Under the pieces are notes generated by a model. The model had not been told where the DNA came from, made no database searches, and worked only from the letters and a program-made list of their open reading frames with translations. DNA of 64,000 bases, taken from assembly GCA_019096155.1 (NCBI GenBank), contig JAHCVI010000001.1, positions 7,316,001 through 7,380,000 on the forward strand, written 5' to 3'. The stretch's first letter is position 1. Every line of letters begins with the position of its first letter. The DNA is from Staphylotrichum longicolle. Lineage: Eukaryota; Ascomycota; Sordariomycetes; Sordariales; Chaetomiaceae. A program made the translations under genes and the position numbers. Positions 1-11,138 of the stretch are shown here, one piece after another.

Positions 1-3000
1 GAGCGAGAACGGGCTCGATTTGACCCCACAATGCTGTCAGCCTTTGGGCTTTGGACCTGCCCTTGGGTGCTAGGTGCTGCTCGGTGCTGCAAGGGGATCG
101 CTGGCGGAACTGATCCGTCGCGTAGCGTTTGTGCGTGTGGGTTCCTGGAGGTCTGGACGAGGCCACACGCCTGAGTCTTTCGGACGAAGCTGATACCGGC
201 CGGGAGACCTGAGACGGAAAAAGAGTTCCCCACCCTGCGTCTCGACTTCAATGGCTAAACTTGGCAGCGAGCGACACGTCGCTGTGGCCAACACGCTAGT
301 TCATTCTGTCGGGCGCCACATCAGTAGTGTTTGTGCGCGCAAGCGGAGGACTTTTTCAGCCCTGAACGCGTTTCGATGGCGTGTTGTTGGGGAAAAGCAA
401 GGGACGCTGAGAATCGTGATAACAAACACAGCCTACACCCGGCCATCATCGTTCCCACCGTAGTTGAACACGAAGAGCCTTGGCAAAGTGGCCGGTTGAA
501 AACTGACGAGTCCCACGCAGCAGATAACGGTTTGTGGGCTGTGAAGCTATCACCAGGTCAGATAGTTAGTTGATAGTTAGATGCCAGAAACTGGATTCGA
601 TCCGTGGAGTTCACAAATCCGCTCGAAGCTTGGCTGCAGCATCTTATCGCAGACAAGCTCATTCACCCCACGAACCAGAGGCCTTATCAGCATCTGCTCC
701 TCTCTCCTCAACCTCTCGACGAGGGTCGCCGCGGACATGCAGCCAGGGCAATTGCGAGTGTCCAAGATCTCTCTCGCCCCCGTCCCGTCAACACAGGTTT
801 CCCTCGTCAAGGTGACAAGTTGAAGATTCCCGTCCGGATCCCCAAAACTTGGGGATGCCGAGGGCGAGGTGCACGGTACCCCTCTCGATTGAGGTCCGTC
901 GGGGCGCTAATGCTGACGGCGTCCCAAGGCTCGGGCCTAGCGCCGGCGAACTCGATACCTTACGTAAACGGGCTGCCGATCTTCAGATGCATTGAACCGT
1001 CCGGCGATGAAGAACCGTTGGCCAATTGCGGCCGGGGTGTGGAATCTTGTGGATGGCGGGGTTTGGTGGTTTGGTTGATGGTTGCAAGCCGGACAGCGCT
1101 TTGGGCCCGAGTTTGAGGGCGGAGTAGAGTGTGGATATACTGTGTAGAGCAGAGCAAGGTGATGCCCGTGTGGTGCTCAGCAGAAAACCCGTCGCATATC
1201 CCTTAGGACGTCACAGCGCAGCATGACGGGTCCTCCCCAATACGAGTCAGCTTGAAGCTGTCAACACCCGCACCGCGACAACCCATCTCCATCGCCCGCC
1301 GTGGTGGAACTGGGCCCTCTCAGGAACGTCAGGACCAAAATGGCAACTGGCCCTTGCTCGTCCCCTGCAAGCTTGAATTGTGAGGTGGCGTTCTCAATGC
1401 TGCGAAATTGGACCCTGAAACCTTCGAGAAGACCCATCAGCATGGGCGCGGGAAAGCTCCCATTGGCGAACCCGTCTCGCCTGCTGTTCCTGCGTTAGTG
1501 GATCCGTGTGCGAGCGAGGGCTGGCATGGTGGGGGGCAGGCAGCAAACAGGCAGGGTGCTGTGATTGGACGGCGCCCAGTGCTCGTGCTGCCCATCGCCG
1601 AGACAGGAAATAACGCGTTGCAGATCAATTGCGCCATCGGCAACTGTTGTGGGAAGATTGACGGTGGCTGTTGCTTTGCTCGACACACGGCAACGTTGTT
1701 GGGGGCGGTGTCGATCTCTGCGCAGACGGCAGCTGGGCAGTAACTGTGAGTGAGCCAACGTTGAAGGACCCTGGCGAGCTTGGGTCGTCAATTCTGGATC
1801 TGGCCGAGGCGAGCCATGCGACCAGGAAGGGTGCACAATTGGAAGCTCGACGCACTGCCTGGAAAGCGCTCAGGGACAAAAGTACTCTTGCGGGAGCGAT
1901 GCTTCAAAGTTCTTTCCGTGGCATGCCGCCCCGTTGCCGCTGCTTTTGCCGCGCTGTGGACATGATCAAAAAAGGCGTCAGATCAGAAACCCATCCAGGC
2001 GTAAACAATTCCCCGAACATGGGCATGTTGGTCAACCATGTCCCCGGTGCGGCCACTGGCGGCGACCCGAGAATGCGAAATCCAAGGTTCGGAGAGAGAC
2101 GGCCTGCATGTGGAATTGTGGATGGGAAAAAGGCGGTGGAAGGGTCGCTCGCCAGAGCACAAGCGAAGTGGCCAGTACCACATCGGCTTAATGCTGTAGC
2201 CTAATTCACGAGAAGCGCGACCTCCCGCAAATCCGGGGAGGGTCACCGACGCGGCATTGCCCTCCCATTGGGGAATAGCCCGCCTGCCTGCCCGTGCTCG
2301 CCGTGCTATCAGAATCCTTGGGATTGCCACGGGTCCCCTCCGCGGCCCGTTCGTCAACGGTCCGTACCAGGTTTCCCAGGCTCCCAAACGAGCTGGGATC
2401 GCTGCTGTCTGGAGCGGAATATTTCCCTTGAGCGGCAGCCACATCGACCGACCAGCCGACCTGATTGACACACCGAAGCAGGCGGGATGTCCAAATCCAC
2501 GTGCTGGAGACATGCCAGAGCAGCCGTGGTGTGATGCTCCACGTGCTTTGGGGACTGGCCTCATTGGCACTCGGTTTCAGATTTAGATGTTGACCACCAC
2601 GTCCTCTTTCTTTTTCGTCGCCTTCTCTGCACAGAAACATGCGTCTCGGTTCTCGTCTGGGATCAGCGACCGGCACGTGCTGGCAAATGCATGTTGGCCC
2701 ATCGCCGCCTCTTTCTGGCTAAACTGTCCCAAACAGACCTGGTGCCTGATGGCGCGCTCGCGCGCCCACAGCTGCTCGAGCCTCGACACTGACCCAGGTC
2801 CACGGTGGCGAAATATTGCCAAGTTCCACCCCAAGCCCGCACCCATTCGGCCCTTGCCAGGCTCAAGCCAGGGTTTCATCTCAAGCAGATGGGAAAAAGA
2901 CCGCACCCACCATTGTCCCCGGAGCAGGATGCCGTCGTGTTCGAGACCGGGAGACCCACCAGCATTTGACAAGTCCCAACTCTGGAGCCGGGTCCGCTAA

Positions 3001-6000
3001 TCCGAGACAGGAAAGGGGTCCTGGGACCCCTGGCGAGCCCGGGTTTATCTCCAGGGTTCCACCCAAGGTCCCAAAGTGTGAGACGTGCGCCTGGCGTGCC
3101 GAGTCTCACAGATTCGATAGAAGCATCTCCCCCAGTGTGGTGATGTACCTGCATGGTGCGGCTGTCACCAACGTGCGTCGACCGCATGCAAGGGACGGCA
3201 GGTATCGATGTTCGACCTGAGCATATTTTGTCCACACAGAGCGCGCAGATAAGACTACGGCAATCTGGGGGGAGGTGGAGGGGCCGACTGTCCCACACGT
3301 CGAAGCTGCTGTGCGTTGTTTCGGGCACCGGAGGATTCTTCCAACGGCCTTCTTCTGCTGCCCTAAAAGCTGCGAGCTGCCGCATCAGGATCGAAGTCCG
3401 GGCCATTTGCTGCATCCACACTCGTCCGGTTTGTGTGGATAGCCTCAGGCACACCACTGTCAGCTCGGTGGACAGTGCGCGACGCGGTGGGAGCTCGCCC
3501 GGGGGTGTGCTGCTGCTGCAGCACCCAAACCCAAACTCCACTCGACAGGAGCGGGGTCAAAAAGTATGGGCGAGGTACCGGTACAAGCCGATGAGCCAGC
3601 GTCGCGCCCGGACCCAGGCACTTGCAGAATAGCTTCAGTCCTCGGCTTCGAATCTGGGGAAGATAGCGCCATGGCGAGGAGCATCGAGAACCTGGCCTGT
3701 TCTCAGACTCGGCAGCATGCTCGAAAGAGGAGGCCGGGCCGACGGGCTCCCAGTCTCGAGCAGTCGAGAGAGACTCCGAGGTGTGTGTGGCCACTAAAAC
3801 GATGCCGTTGGAAAGCGCATCCTTTTGGGCCGACTTATGTCTCGTCAGTTTTCCTCTGCAGGATGGAACGATCGGATTCCATGTGTCCGGTTTTGCCAAC
3901 ACCACAGAGCGAGCATTGGCGTGATTTGATCGCGGATCAATGGGCTGCCGAGACTGAATATCCGGTGAGCTGGCTATGATCGGCCACCGAAGATTCCCTC
4001 AGGCGGGGTGGACATGTGTTATCATCAGCAGTGTAGAGCAAAGCACTTCCTCGAAGACCAAGGTCCTGTGTACCGCCTGGTTTTCCCACCGAATGAGGGA
4101 TAGAATACATCCGACTTCGTGGATGACGCGGGGTTATAGGGCTGTCTTCTGTTTTGCCCTCGCAAGCACGTGAGGAAACGGTAGGGTTGGTGTAACCTGA
4201 GGATCGAAGGATCGGCAACAAACATGCAGTTGGGGAGGGGTCCTTGCTTGTTTGCTGGGACATTTTGCGAGCCACTTCAAAAGTCCCGGGATCCATGGAG
4301 TGAGTGGGAAGTGATTAGAGTCCCAAGCGAACCCCAAGTCCAAATTGCCTTCACTGAGGGCTGCCTCAGTCGGCGGCCGCTGCAGGCGTTTGCCCCGAGG
4401 CTATCCAGACACTCTCGTGATTCCAGAGACGAAGCCGGATTGGATGAGGGAAACATCGCGGCGGTGGTTTCTTGGGTCAGCTTGGTACGCGTGGGCCATG
4501 GCGCATCGCCTGTGGTTGGGGTCTTGTCCTGTCACACCGCGCTGTGGTTGTTCCTGCCGCGTTACTGGTCAGGCACACCTTTAAGTGGTTGCAGGCGCAG
4601 CTTGGAGGGGCTTTGACGCCTTCATCGAACCTTCCGAGTGGCCGTTGGGCCATGCACAGCAGACTTTTCCTGGCGTTCCTGCCGTTCTGAATGGCCACTC
4701 CTTGCTTGACTCTGATCGACATTGTCGCCTGTTTTTGCAACGGCCCCTCGGCTGTTTCATGTTTTCTCGAGACACCCACCGAGCAGCCTGCATCATCCAT
4801 TGGGAGTCCCGGATCAGAGAGGGGCGGCAGGCGGGGGCACCGTCAGGCTGACTGCAGGCACTTGAAGGTCATGGACATGGAGACTGTCAGACAGAGGGAG
4901 GGGCGATCACCTTCGATGACGGTCGTCGACGCCGGCGCCTTTCGATTGCATGATGTAGTCGGCGATAATGGCAGTCCACTTGCCGCGCAAACCCAAACTC
5001 GATCGATCACCCTGCTTCCATTTGGGGCTGCTGACAGATTTAGAACCTCTTTAACACAGTTCGACACCTGTTCCTGGAATCCCACGCACCCAATCTGGGA
5101 TGCATCGATAAATAAAGAAGACTGATTTTCCTGGAAACAGCATGAAAATGGTCGGAGGATTACCCGGTCACCCTCTTCAATGCTATTCTCGACGATCGGC
5201 AACCATGATTCGCCGAATTCGCTGCGCGTTTTCCTCAGCGTCACAATACCTGGACAGACCGCTTTGACTGTGTTTCGACCAGGCAAAGAGCATAACGAAA
5301 GCCGCGGCAACGCATTCTATCCCGTGGCTCGCTACCCGACGATCAATGGCAACCGTCTTCTTAGTCGCTCGAGGCAACCAAGATGGCTGTGATCAGCTCG
5401 AGCGAACCGCTGGAACCTATGCTGCCGTTGTGCCGGCCCCGCCGGTCACGATCCGCACAATCAGGCGTGGCGCGACGCTGTTGATTTCTCGGGCTCCCGT
5501 GATGCAAGTTGGCCTCTCTCTGGTCAGGCTGGGTGGTTCGTCCCTTGCAGCGCTGCAGCTGCGGTTGTGACTGGCCAGCGGGGAGGGACCAGCAGGTGTG
5601 ACATGATCTGGTGCAGCGAATGGGTGTGCCCAACTTTGCTCTTCGACGCCGCGCCTCGGTCAGCGTCCTCTCTGTGCGAGTTTTGTGGAGGGAGGCCTTA
5701 GTGGGATCCCCCACCTATCAGCGCTGCGGAGGCCGTCACGGCCGGCTTTATGCATCTGCTCGCTCGCTCCCGTTGGCCAGAGGCCATGCACTGCGCCCAC
5801 TGAACGGCGAAAAATGTCTTGTTGTGCAGGATTCTGCTTCGTCTGGATTGGATGCTCTGCACCACTATCACCCGCCATGACGAAGAGCCTGAGCGCTCAG
5901 CCAAGGTCGCCAGAGTGTTGGTGTCTGTGGGCTTGCTTGCTCACTGGATCTCATTGCTGCCACCCCAGCGTCCAAGCCGTGCGGAATGAAGACCCAACTC

Positions 6001-6023
6001 CAATTTCATTCGGCACCTAGACA

Positions 6024-6058
6024 AGACCAGACCAGACCAGACCAGACCAGACCAGACA
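6024..6058. repeat. (AGACC)n microsatellite
   Basis: Six perfect AGACC units are followed by one AGACA unit. It lies about 1.15 kb upstream of the Msn2-like start codon, outside any gene I can support. Confidence 0.95.
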
Positions 6059-6816
6059 CAGCACCACCCACTTCTCAGACGGAAGATCGGGGAGGCAACT
6101 GGTGAGTGGGCAGAGCAACAGACAGGTGATGAAGTGGGGGGACAACGCGGTCTCTCACTCTTCAACCACCATCCTCGGGAGGACCCCAGCGGTCCCAGGA
6201 ACCAACCCTCTCTCGGCTGGATGTGCAGGCACCGCCAGGCCGCTAGTGGGCATTCTGTGGGCCAATGTACCCTCAGTTCTGTGGTACTTCCGAGGGCATG
6301 GCCGGACCATTCCCGATTTAGAACTTCTGCTAATCGCTGCGCCATCCTCCACCCAGGAGCCCACCCATCTGATGTTGCCTCTCCACCTTGCCCCAGACAT
6401 GCCGACAGGGGTCGCAAGGGCCAGCGGACCAGTCCTGGTCGACCTGTGGCCTCCTGGTCCTGGCCCTTGTCAATCCAAGCGAGACGGCGCACCCATGGGT
6501 GGGCTCCCGGCCTGGCAGCCACTCGGGCGACCATCGCTCGCTGCGACCTCTCCGCCGTTGATCTTGGGTGGGCTAGAGGGCCGGCTTGTACATATCCGCC
6601 AGGGCTTCCCTTCCTCGACGCTCCCTCCTCTCCACCATGGGCAGACCTGTCGACCCGGACGTGTGATCCCCTCTTTCTTCTTCATTTAGCTTGTCGGTTC
6701 TTGTTTCTTTCCGGTCTCGAGCCTTTGGAATATATTTCCTGCCCTTCATTTACATCAACTCGCTCTCAGCCAGTTTCCATCCTCAACCACTACCCTCACC
6801 CTCCTCCTCGACTTCC

Positions 6817-6916
6817 ATGCCACGATAGCGAAGAGACAAGACAACAGAGAGAGCGTGTGAGACAGAAGGCAACCTCGGACGAGTCCATGTACAACAATCC
6901 CCCTCGAGACTTATAA
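6817..6916 (+). promoter_or_regulatory. Two short uORFs in the Msn2-like leader
   Basis: The first ATG at 6817 opens a three-codon frame ending at 6828. A second ATG at 6887 opens a nine-codon frame ending with TAA at 6916. Both lie downstream of a TATA-like element at about 6731, so both are probably in the 5' leader. Whether they are transcribed depends on the start site, which the sequence does not fix. Confidence 0.45.
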
Positions 6917-7173
6917 CCGGTCCTGTTGTTTGATCTCGCGATCACAACTGCCATCCATTCATTACCAGCGGAACCGAACCCACACCATCATTAGGCCACT
7001 GCCGACACACACGACGCTTCCGACACAGCTTGTATACTAAGCCCAATAACTACATACTTAATACTTAAACGACGACAGAGAGAAAGAGCAGACCACACAG
7101 AAGTTGAGAAGAGGATCTTGAGTCTTTGAACCGGTTGGTACACCACAGAGCAGTGGTTCGTCACAGGAGCCGG

Positions 7174-7566
7174 ATGGCTGACAGCAACGAGCAGCGCCAA
7201 CATGGACACCATGATGACACCGCAGCCGAACGGCCCGGCCTTCTTCTTCTACAGCCCCGACCCGAACCCGGAGAGCCGGCAACACGGCCGCTTCATCCCA
7301 CAGCAGCACCCCGGGCTTCCACCACAGATGACCATGCTCCCGGTCGTCGCTCCCCTGCCCTCGACACCCGTCTACTCTCGGCCCGGCTCTTCATGCTCGC
7401 AACCGCCGCTGCTTCCCAAGGGCTACCCGATGCTTCCGTCGACACTGACCCCCGTGGCATCCCCGATGCCCATCGCGCACAAGCCCACGATCGTGCTGGA
7501 CACGGAGCTGTGCGAGGCCGAGGGGTTCTACTCCCCCGCGACCCCGCCGCTCTCATCGTCAGGTAG
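7174..7566 (+). promoter_or_regulatory. Upstream ORF overlapping the Msn2-like start
   Basis: The ATG at 7174 lies 28 nt before the main start (7202) and in a different frame. It stays open for 130 codons before stopping at 7566, deep inside exon 1. Its start context is weak (C at -3, G at +4), while the main ATG has A at -3 and G at +4, so leaky scanning would be needed to make the transcription factor. The encoded peptide has no recognisable domain. An unseen leader intron could remove it. Confidence 0.45.
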
Positions 7567-9159
7567 TGTCATCAGCAGCCCCGGCAGCTGTGACATGCTG
7601 CAAACGCCGCTGAACCCCATGTTCTCGGGTCTCGACGGCAAGGAAGCGTGCAACATGGATGGGGAGCTCGAGAGCTTCCCCAACTTGGACTGGTCAGCAT
7701 GCGCATCCCCCCCTCTTACACCTGGTAGGTCGCTCTCTTGCTTCACTCTGCCCTGGAATTTGGTCATGATCTCGCAATGATTTTTTTATGTGTTTGTGTG
7801 GCTGCCGAAGTGCATCAAGTGAGCAAGCAACTGGTTGCCCTTTTTGGTTCGCAAGTTGTAATTGGGAGTTGGCCCTTGCTTTGCAGCGCTGCACAAAAAA
7901 ATTGGGACTGCTTCGGTCGCTAACTCGGACTCGCAATAACAGTGTACCTGCCCTCGCAAGCACAGGCACCCGCCGTTGCTCCGATCAACACGCAGCCTTG
8001 CGACCTCCTGTCCCCTGCATCCTCGTGCCCGTCACTCTCACCTTCTCCCTCGCCGTACGCTCGGTCTATCTCATCTGAGGATTTCTGCGACCCGCGGAAT
8101 CTGACCGTCGGCACCGTCAATTCAACTCTTGCACCCGAATTCTCAGCGCTGCCCACTCTGTGCGCGGGCGAGGACGAGGACCAGAAGTTTGTGCTCAGGG
8201 GCGCAACGCCTGCTTTTTCACCCGACGCCTCCTTTGAGTTTCACTCCCAGCTCTGCAACAACCTGCCTTCCTTCGACGCCCTCTCTGACCTCGACTCGGA
8301 GGACGACTTTGTGAACGGTCTCGTCAATCTCGGCGACTGCTCCGTCGTGCAGATCAGCCGATCTCGCGCCAGCTCTGACGCCCTGTCGCTCAGCGCATCC
8401 AGCTACCTCTGCGGCGACGACCTTGAAGACCTTGAGGCCAGCGACTCATTTGGTGCCGACAGCCTCCTCAGCCCGGCCGACTCGTGCGACGACGGCGACT
8501 CGCACAGGAACAAGCGCCAAAAGAACTCGGATAGCACCAGCACCCCCATCATGAGCACTGTCGCCGACTCTCAATCGGGCAGCACTAAGAGCCAGTCCCC
8601 TCCCAGCAATCAGGCAAGCAGCGGCAGCAGCAATGCCACCGAGACCAAGAACGGGTCGGAGGTCAACTCGGGCTCTGAGAACGCCGGCTCTTCCCTCCCG
8701 GCTCCCACCAGCCGTCGCGGGCGGAAGCAGTCCCTGACCGAGGATCCCTCCAAGACCTTCATCTGCGACATCTGCAACCGCCGCTTCCGCCGCCAGGAAC
8801 ATCTCAAGCGCCACTATCGGTCACTCCACACCCACGAGAAGCCCTTCGAGTGCAGCGATTGCGGTAAGAAGTTCTCGCGCTCCGACAACCTCGCTCAACA
8901 CGCGCGCACCCACGGCGCCGGCGCGATCGTCATGAACCTGATTGACGATCCGGATGCCATGGCGGCCGCTGCGGCCATGCCTGGTGGCTACCCGCACCCG
9001 GGCATGCACGGCGCTCCCGGCCTCGCTGGCGGCGAGGACTACCAGACCCTCGGCAGGGTGCTCTTCCAGATTGCTGCCGAGGTCCCCGGCAGCTCCAGCG
9101 AGCTGTCTTCGGACGAAGGCAGCGACCATGGCAAGAAGAAGCGCAAGAGGTCCGAGTAA
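7202..9159 (+). CDS. seb1: Msn2/4-type C2H2 stress transcription factor
   Basis: Two exons, 7202-7724 and 7943-9159, with a 218-nt intron (GTAGGT donor, CTAAC branch, ACAG acceptor), give 579 residues. Near the C-terminus are two consecutive C2H2 zinc fingers. The first begins TFICDICNRRFRRQEHLKRH and the second FECSDCGKKFSRSDNLAQHA. This spacing and recognition-helix pattern is that of yeast Msn2/Msn4 and filamentous Seb1/MsnA. Family knowledge: these bind the stress element AGGGG and activate osmotic, oxidative and heat-stress genes after dephosphorylation-driven nuclear entry. A basic RRGRKQSL stretch just before the fingers could be a PKA-type site or part of the nuclear signal, and the end is KKKRKRSE. 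The long N-terminal region is Ser/Pro-rich with acidic patches, as in an activation domain. Upstream ATGs suggest translational control. Confidence 0.9.
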
Positions 9160-11138
9160 TCAAACCCCTCACGCGTCCACATCCCATGGGCGTGACCAGG
9201 GTCAATACACAATTCGCTTCTTCGCACACTATTCACAATGTCGATGGACTGCGCACTTTTTCTGGAACGTGCCGTCGCCATTGATGCCCGATACGACCAT
9301 GATGACTTCAGCTCTGGCATGGAACATTCACAAACCGGGAGGGGTCTACAGCATACAGGGGGATCACTCCATTCGAGACGCCGGCATGACCAGGGAATTG
9401 GTTTTCACATTTCACACGGCGCTACTGCCCAGGGCTGGGGGGATCACAAGCAAGAACAAAGGGAGGACAAGGGTGTATTTTTTTTTTTCTGATTCATCGA
9501 GCGTTTGCGTATATTCATCCGCCTGAGCGAATGTACCATCACCATTTCTCGCACATTTTTGTGTCCCTCAAGGACGGCGTTTTTGACAGTTCAGCAAAAG
9601 TTTTGCGACGCTTGGGAGAGAGGCGGTGGTTTGGCGGTGGGAAGAAATGGAAGGAGAGGACGCCGGTCCTTTTTTTGTTTTCAAGCCCCCTTCTGATCTT
9701 TGTATCTTTTTTCTTTTCATTGCACACGACCCTTGTCGTCGCGACCTTTTTTTTTCTCTGGTTCTCTACGCTCGTTGTAATCGTATAGCACAAGGCGGAG
9801 CAGCAGGCTCAACCGTCATGGGCTCTGGGACAAACTTTCACCATTTCACAGTTTTGATCTTTCTCGGGCGGAGGGTTTGTGGGATTGTACGTGGGGGTGT
9901 GCTTGTTGTACTTTAGCCTTTTGGAGCCGTTTTGCTTCTTCAATTCTATTACCGGTTGTCTTCTCCATCTCAGCGCACGTTTCTCGCGGGATTGCCAGCC
10001 ATCAAGGTGTCAAATCGTGTCCGGTCCGCCATGTGCAGGCGACAGAGTCAGCCCTCAACAAAGACCGAGACCCAAAATCTACCTACAAAGTTGAAACAGA
10101 AATTGATCGCCAAGTCTATCTTCATCCTGACGGAGGTAACGTTCCAATAGCGTGCCCACTCTCACATGTGATGAATTGCGCCAAAATGAACTGCCGTGAC
10201 GCCGGCCCGGGAATCTTTGCAGTCTTGTGTTGTTTTGTCACTTTCGCCTTCATAAGACACAAGACGCTGCCGGGGTGACAGGCAAGGATCAGACTCTCAC
10301 ACGTGAGGATCGACGAAACTACTGGAGACTCTGAGACATGAGGGGCGAGCGTATTCTGCAAACGGCAGTCACCCCGGGCATCGTCAAGTCTGGCCCCGAG
10401 TTGCGCTTGCCTTCGGCCCGCGTCCACCTGCTCCGGATTCGCCCTTCAGTGGTTGAAGCCTGCCTTGGAGACACGCCGCCGAGGCCGCGTACCTGCCGGT
10501 TTCTGTACCTGTGGCAAAACCCCACGTTGCGGGTCCTTATTTCGCACTCTCATTCCCAAAACAAACATTGCACCTTCGATTTCTTTTCTTTGCTATTTTG
10601 GCAACCCGCTGTCACGGCCAAGAGCAATGGTGACTGGTGGCTTTGCCAGGCGAGATTACCTGGCCCGAGAACCACCCAGCCGGGGCCGGCCCCACCGACC
10701 CCCGGGGCATGGCCGGTGCCCAATGAGCACGCTGCCAAATCCCATTCCATCGACGCCGCTCCACCAAAATCAATCGATGGTCTGCCCAACTCGGCCGGAT
10801 GCGAAACTCGAAATCACGGCCGGCACGAGTGTTCCGGGTCGAGAACTAATGGCTCGCCAATCTGGCCGAACTCTTCATTTGCTTTTGCCTGCGGTGGAAT
10901 ATCGACAGAAAATTCGATTTGAGGCGTCGTTCGATTTGCGTTGATGAGGCAGAGGCCAGACACCGGGCCGTTTATCGACGAGCGAAACAAACCGCTGGCT
11001 GGTATCCACGTGCGGGACGATCCGGTTGTGGATTTTTGTCAGTGGTTCGGTCTCGTTCGCAAATCCCCCGTCAGTCTCTTCTGCTGCAGACTGACAGAGT
11101 CACGCCCTTTGTGCACGAACCTCCACAAGTCTGGCAGG
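9160..11138. other. Intergenic region, Msn2-like to DPH6
   Basis: This is about 2 kb without a supported gene. The left half is T-rich, with several runs (13 T at about 9478-9490, and more near 9670-9760), consistent with a 3' UTR and termination region. The right half is the presumed promoter of DPH6. No repeats or RNA genes were recognised. Confidence 0.6.

Larger units (their letters stand above)
1..7201. other. Long gene-free upstream region
   Basis: No open frame here has recognisable domains, coherent codon use or a plausible intron chain. Open frames up to about 260 codons occur on both strands, but their sequences are compositionally random. Nothing resembling reverse transcriptase, transposase or terminal repeats was seen. 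The right end (about 6700-7201) looks like the core promoter and leader of the Msn2-like gene: a TATATT at about 6731, a pyrimidine-rich stretch, and several upstream ATGs. A pentanucleotide repeat lies at 6024-6058. I infer mainly cis-regulatory or noncoding-transcript sequence. Confidence 0.6.

Noticed and set aside
585..615. tRNA B-box-like TTCGATCC
   Set aside because: Flanking bases do not form a T-stem and no A-box or acceptor stem is present.
2876..3541. 221-codon minus-strand open frame
   Set aside because: No coherent codon use or motif; expected by chance at this GC content.
6134..6916. 260-codon plus-strand open frame
   Set aside because: The translation is compositionally random (many Arg, His, Cys, Pro), has no domain, and overlaps the core promoter of the Msn2-like gene.
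1..7201. Many AGGGG stress elements suggesting Msn2 autoregulation
   Set aside because: The pentamer is frequent by chance in GC-rich DNA and I cannot compute a background.
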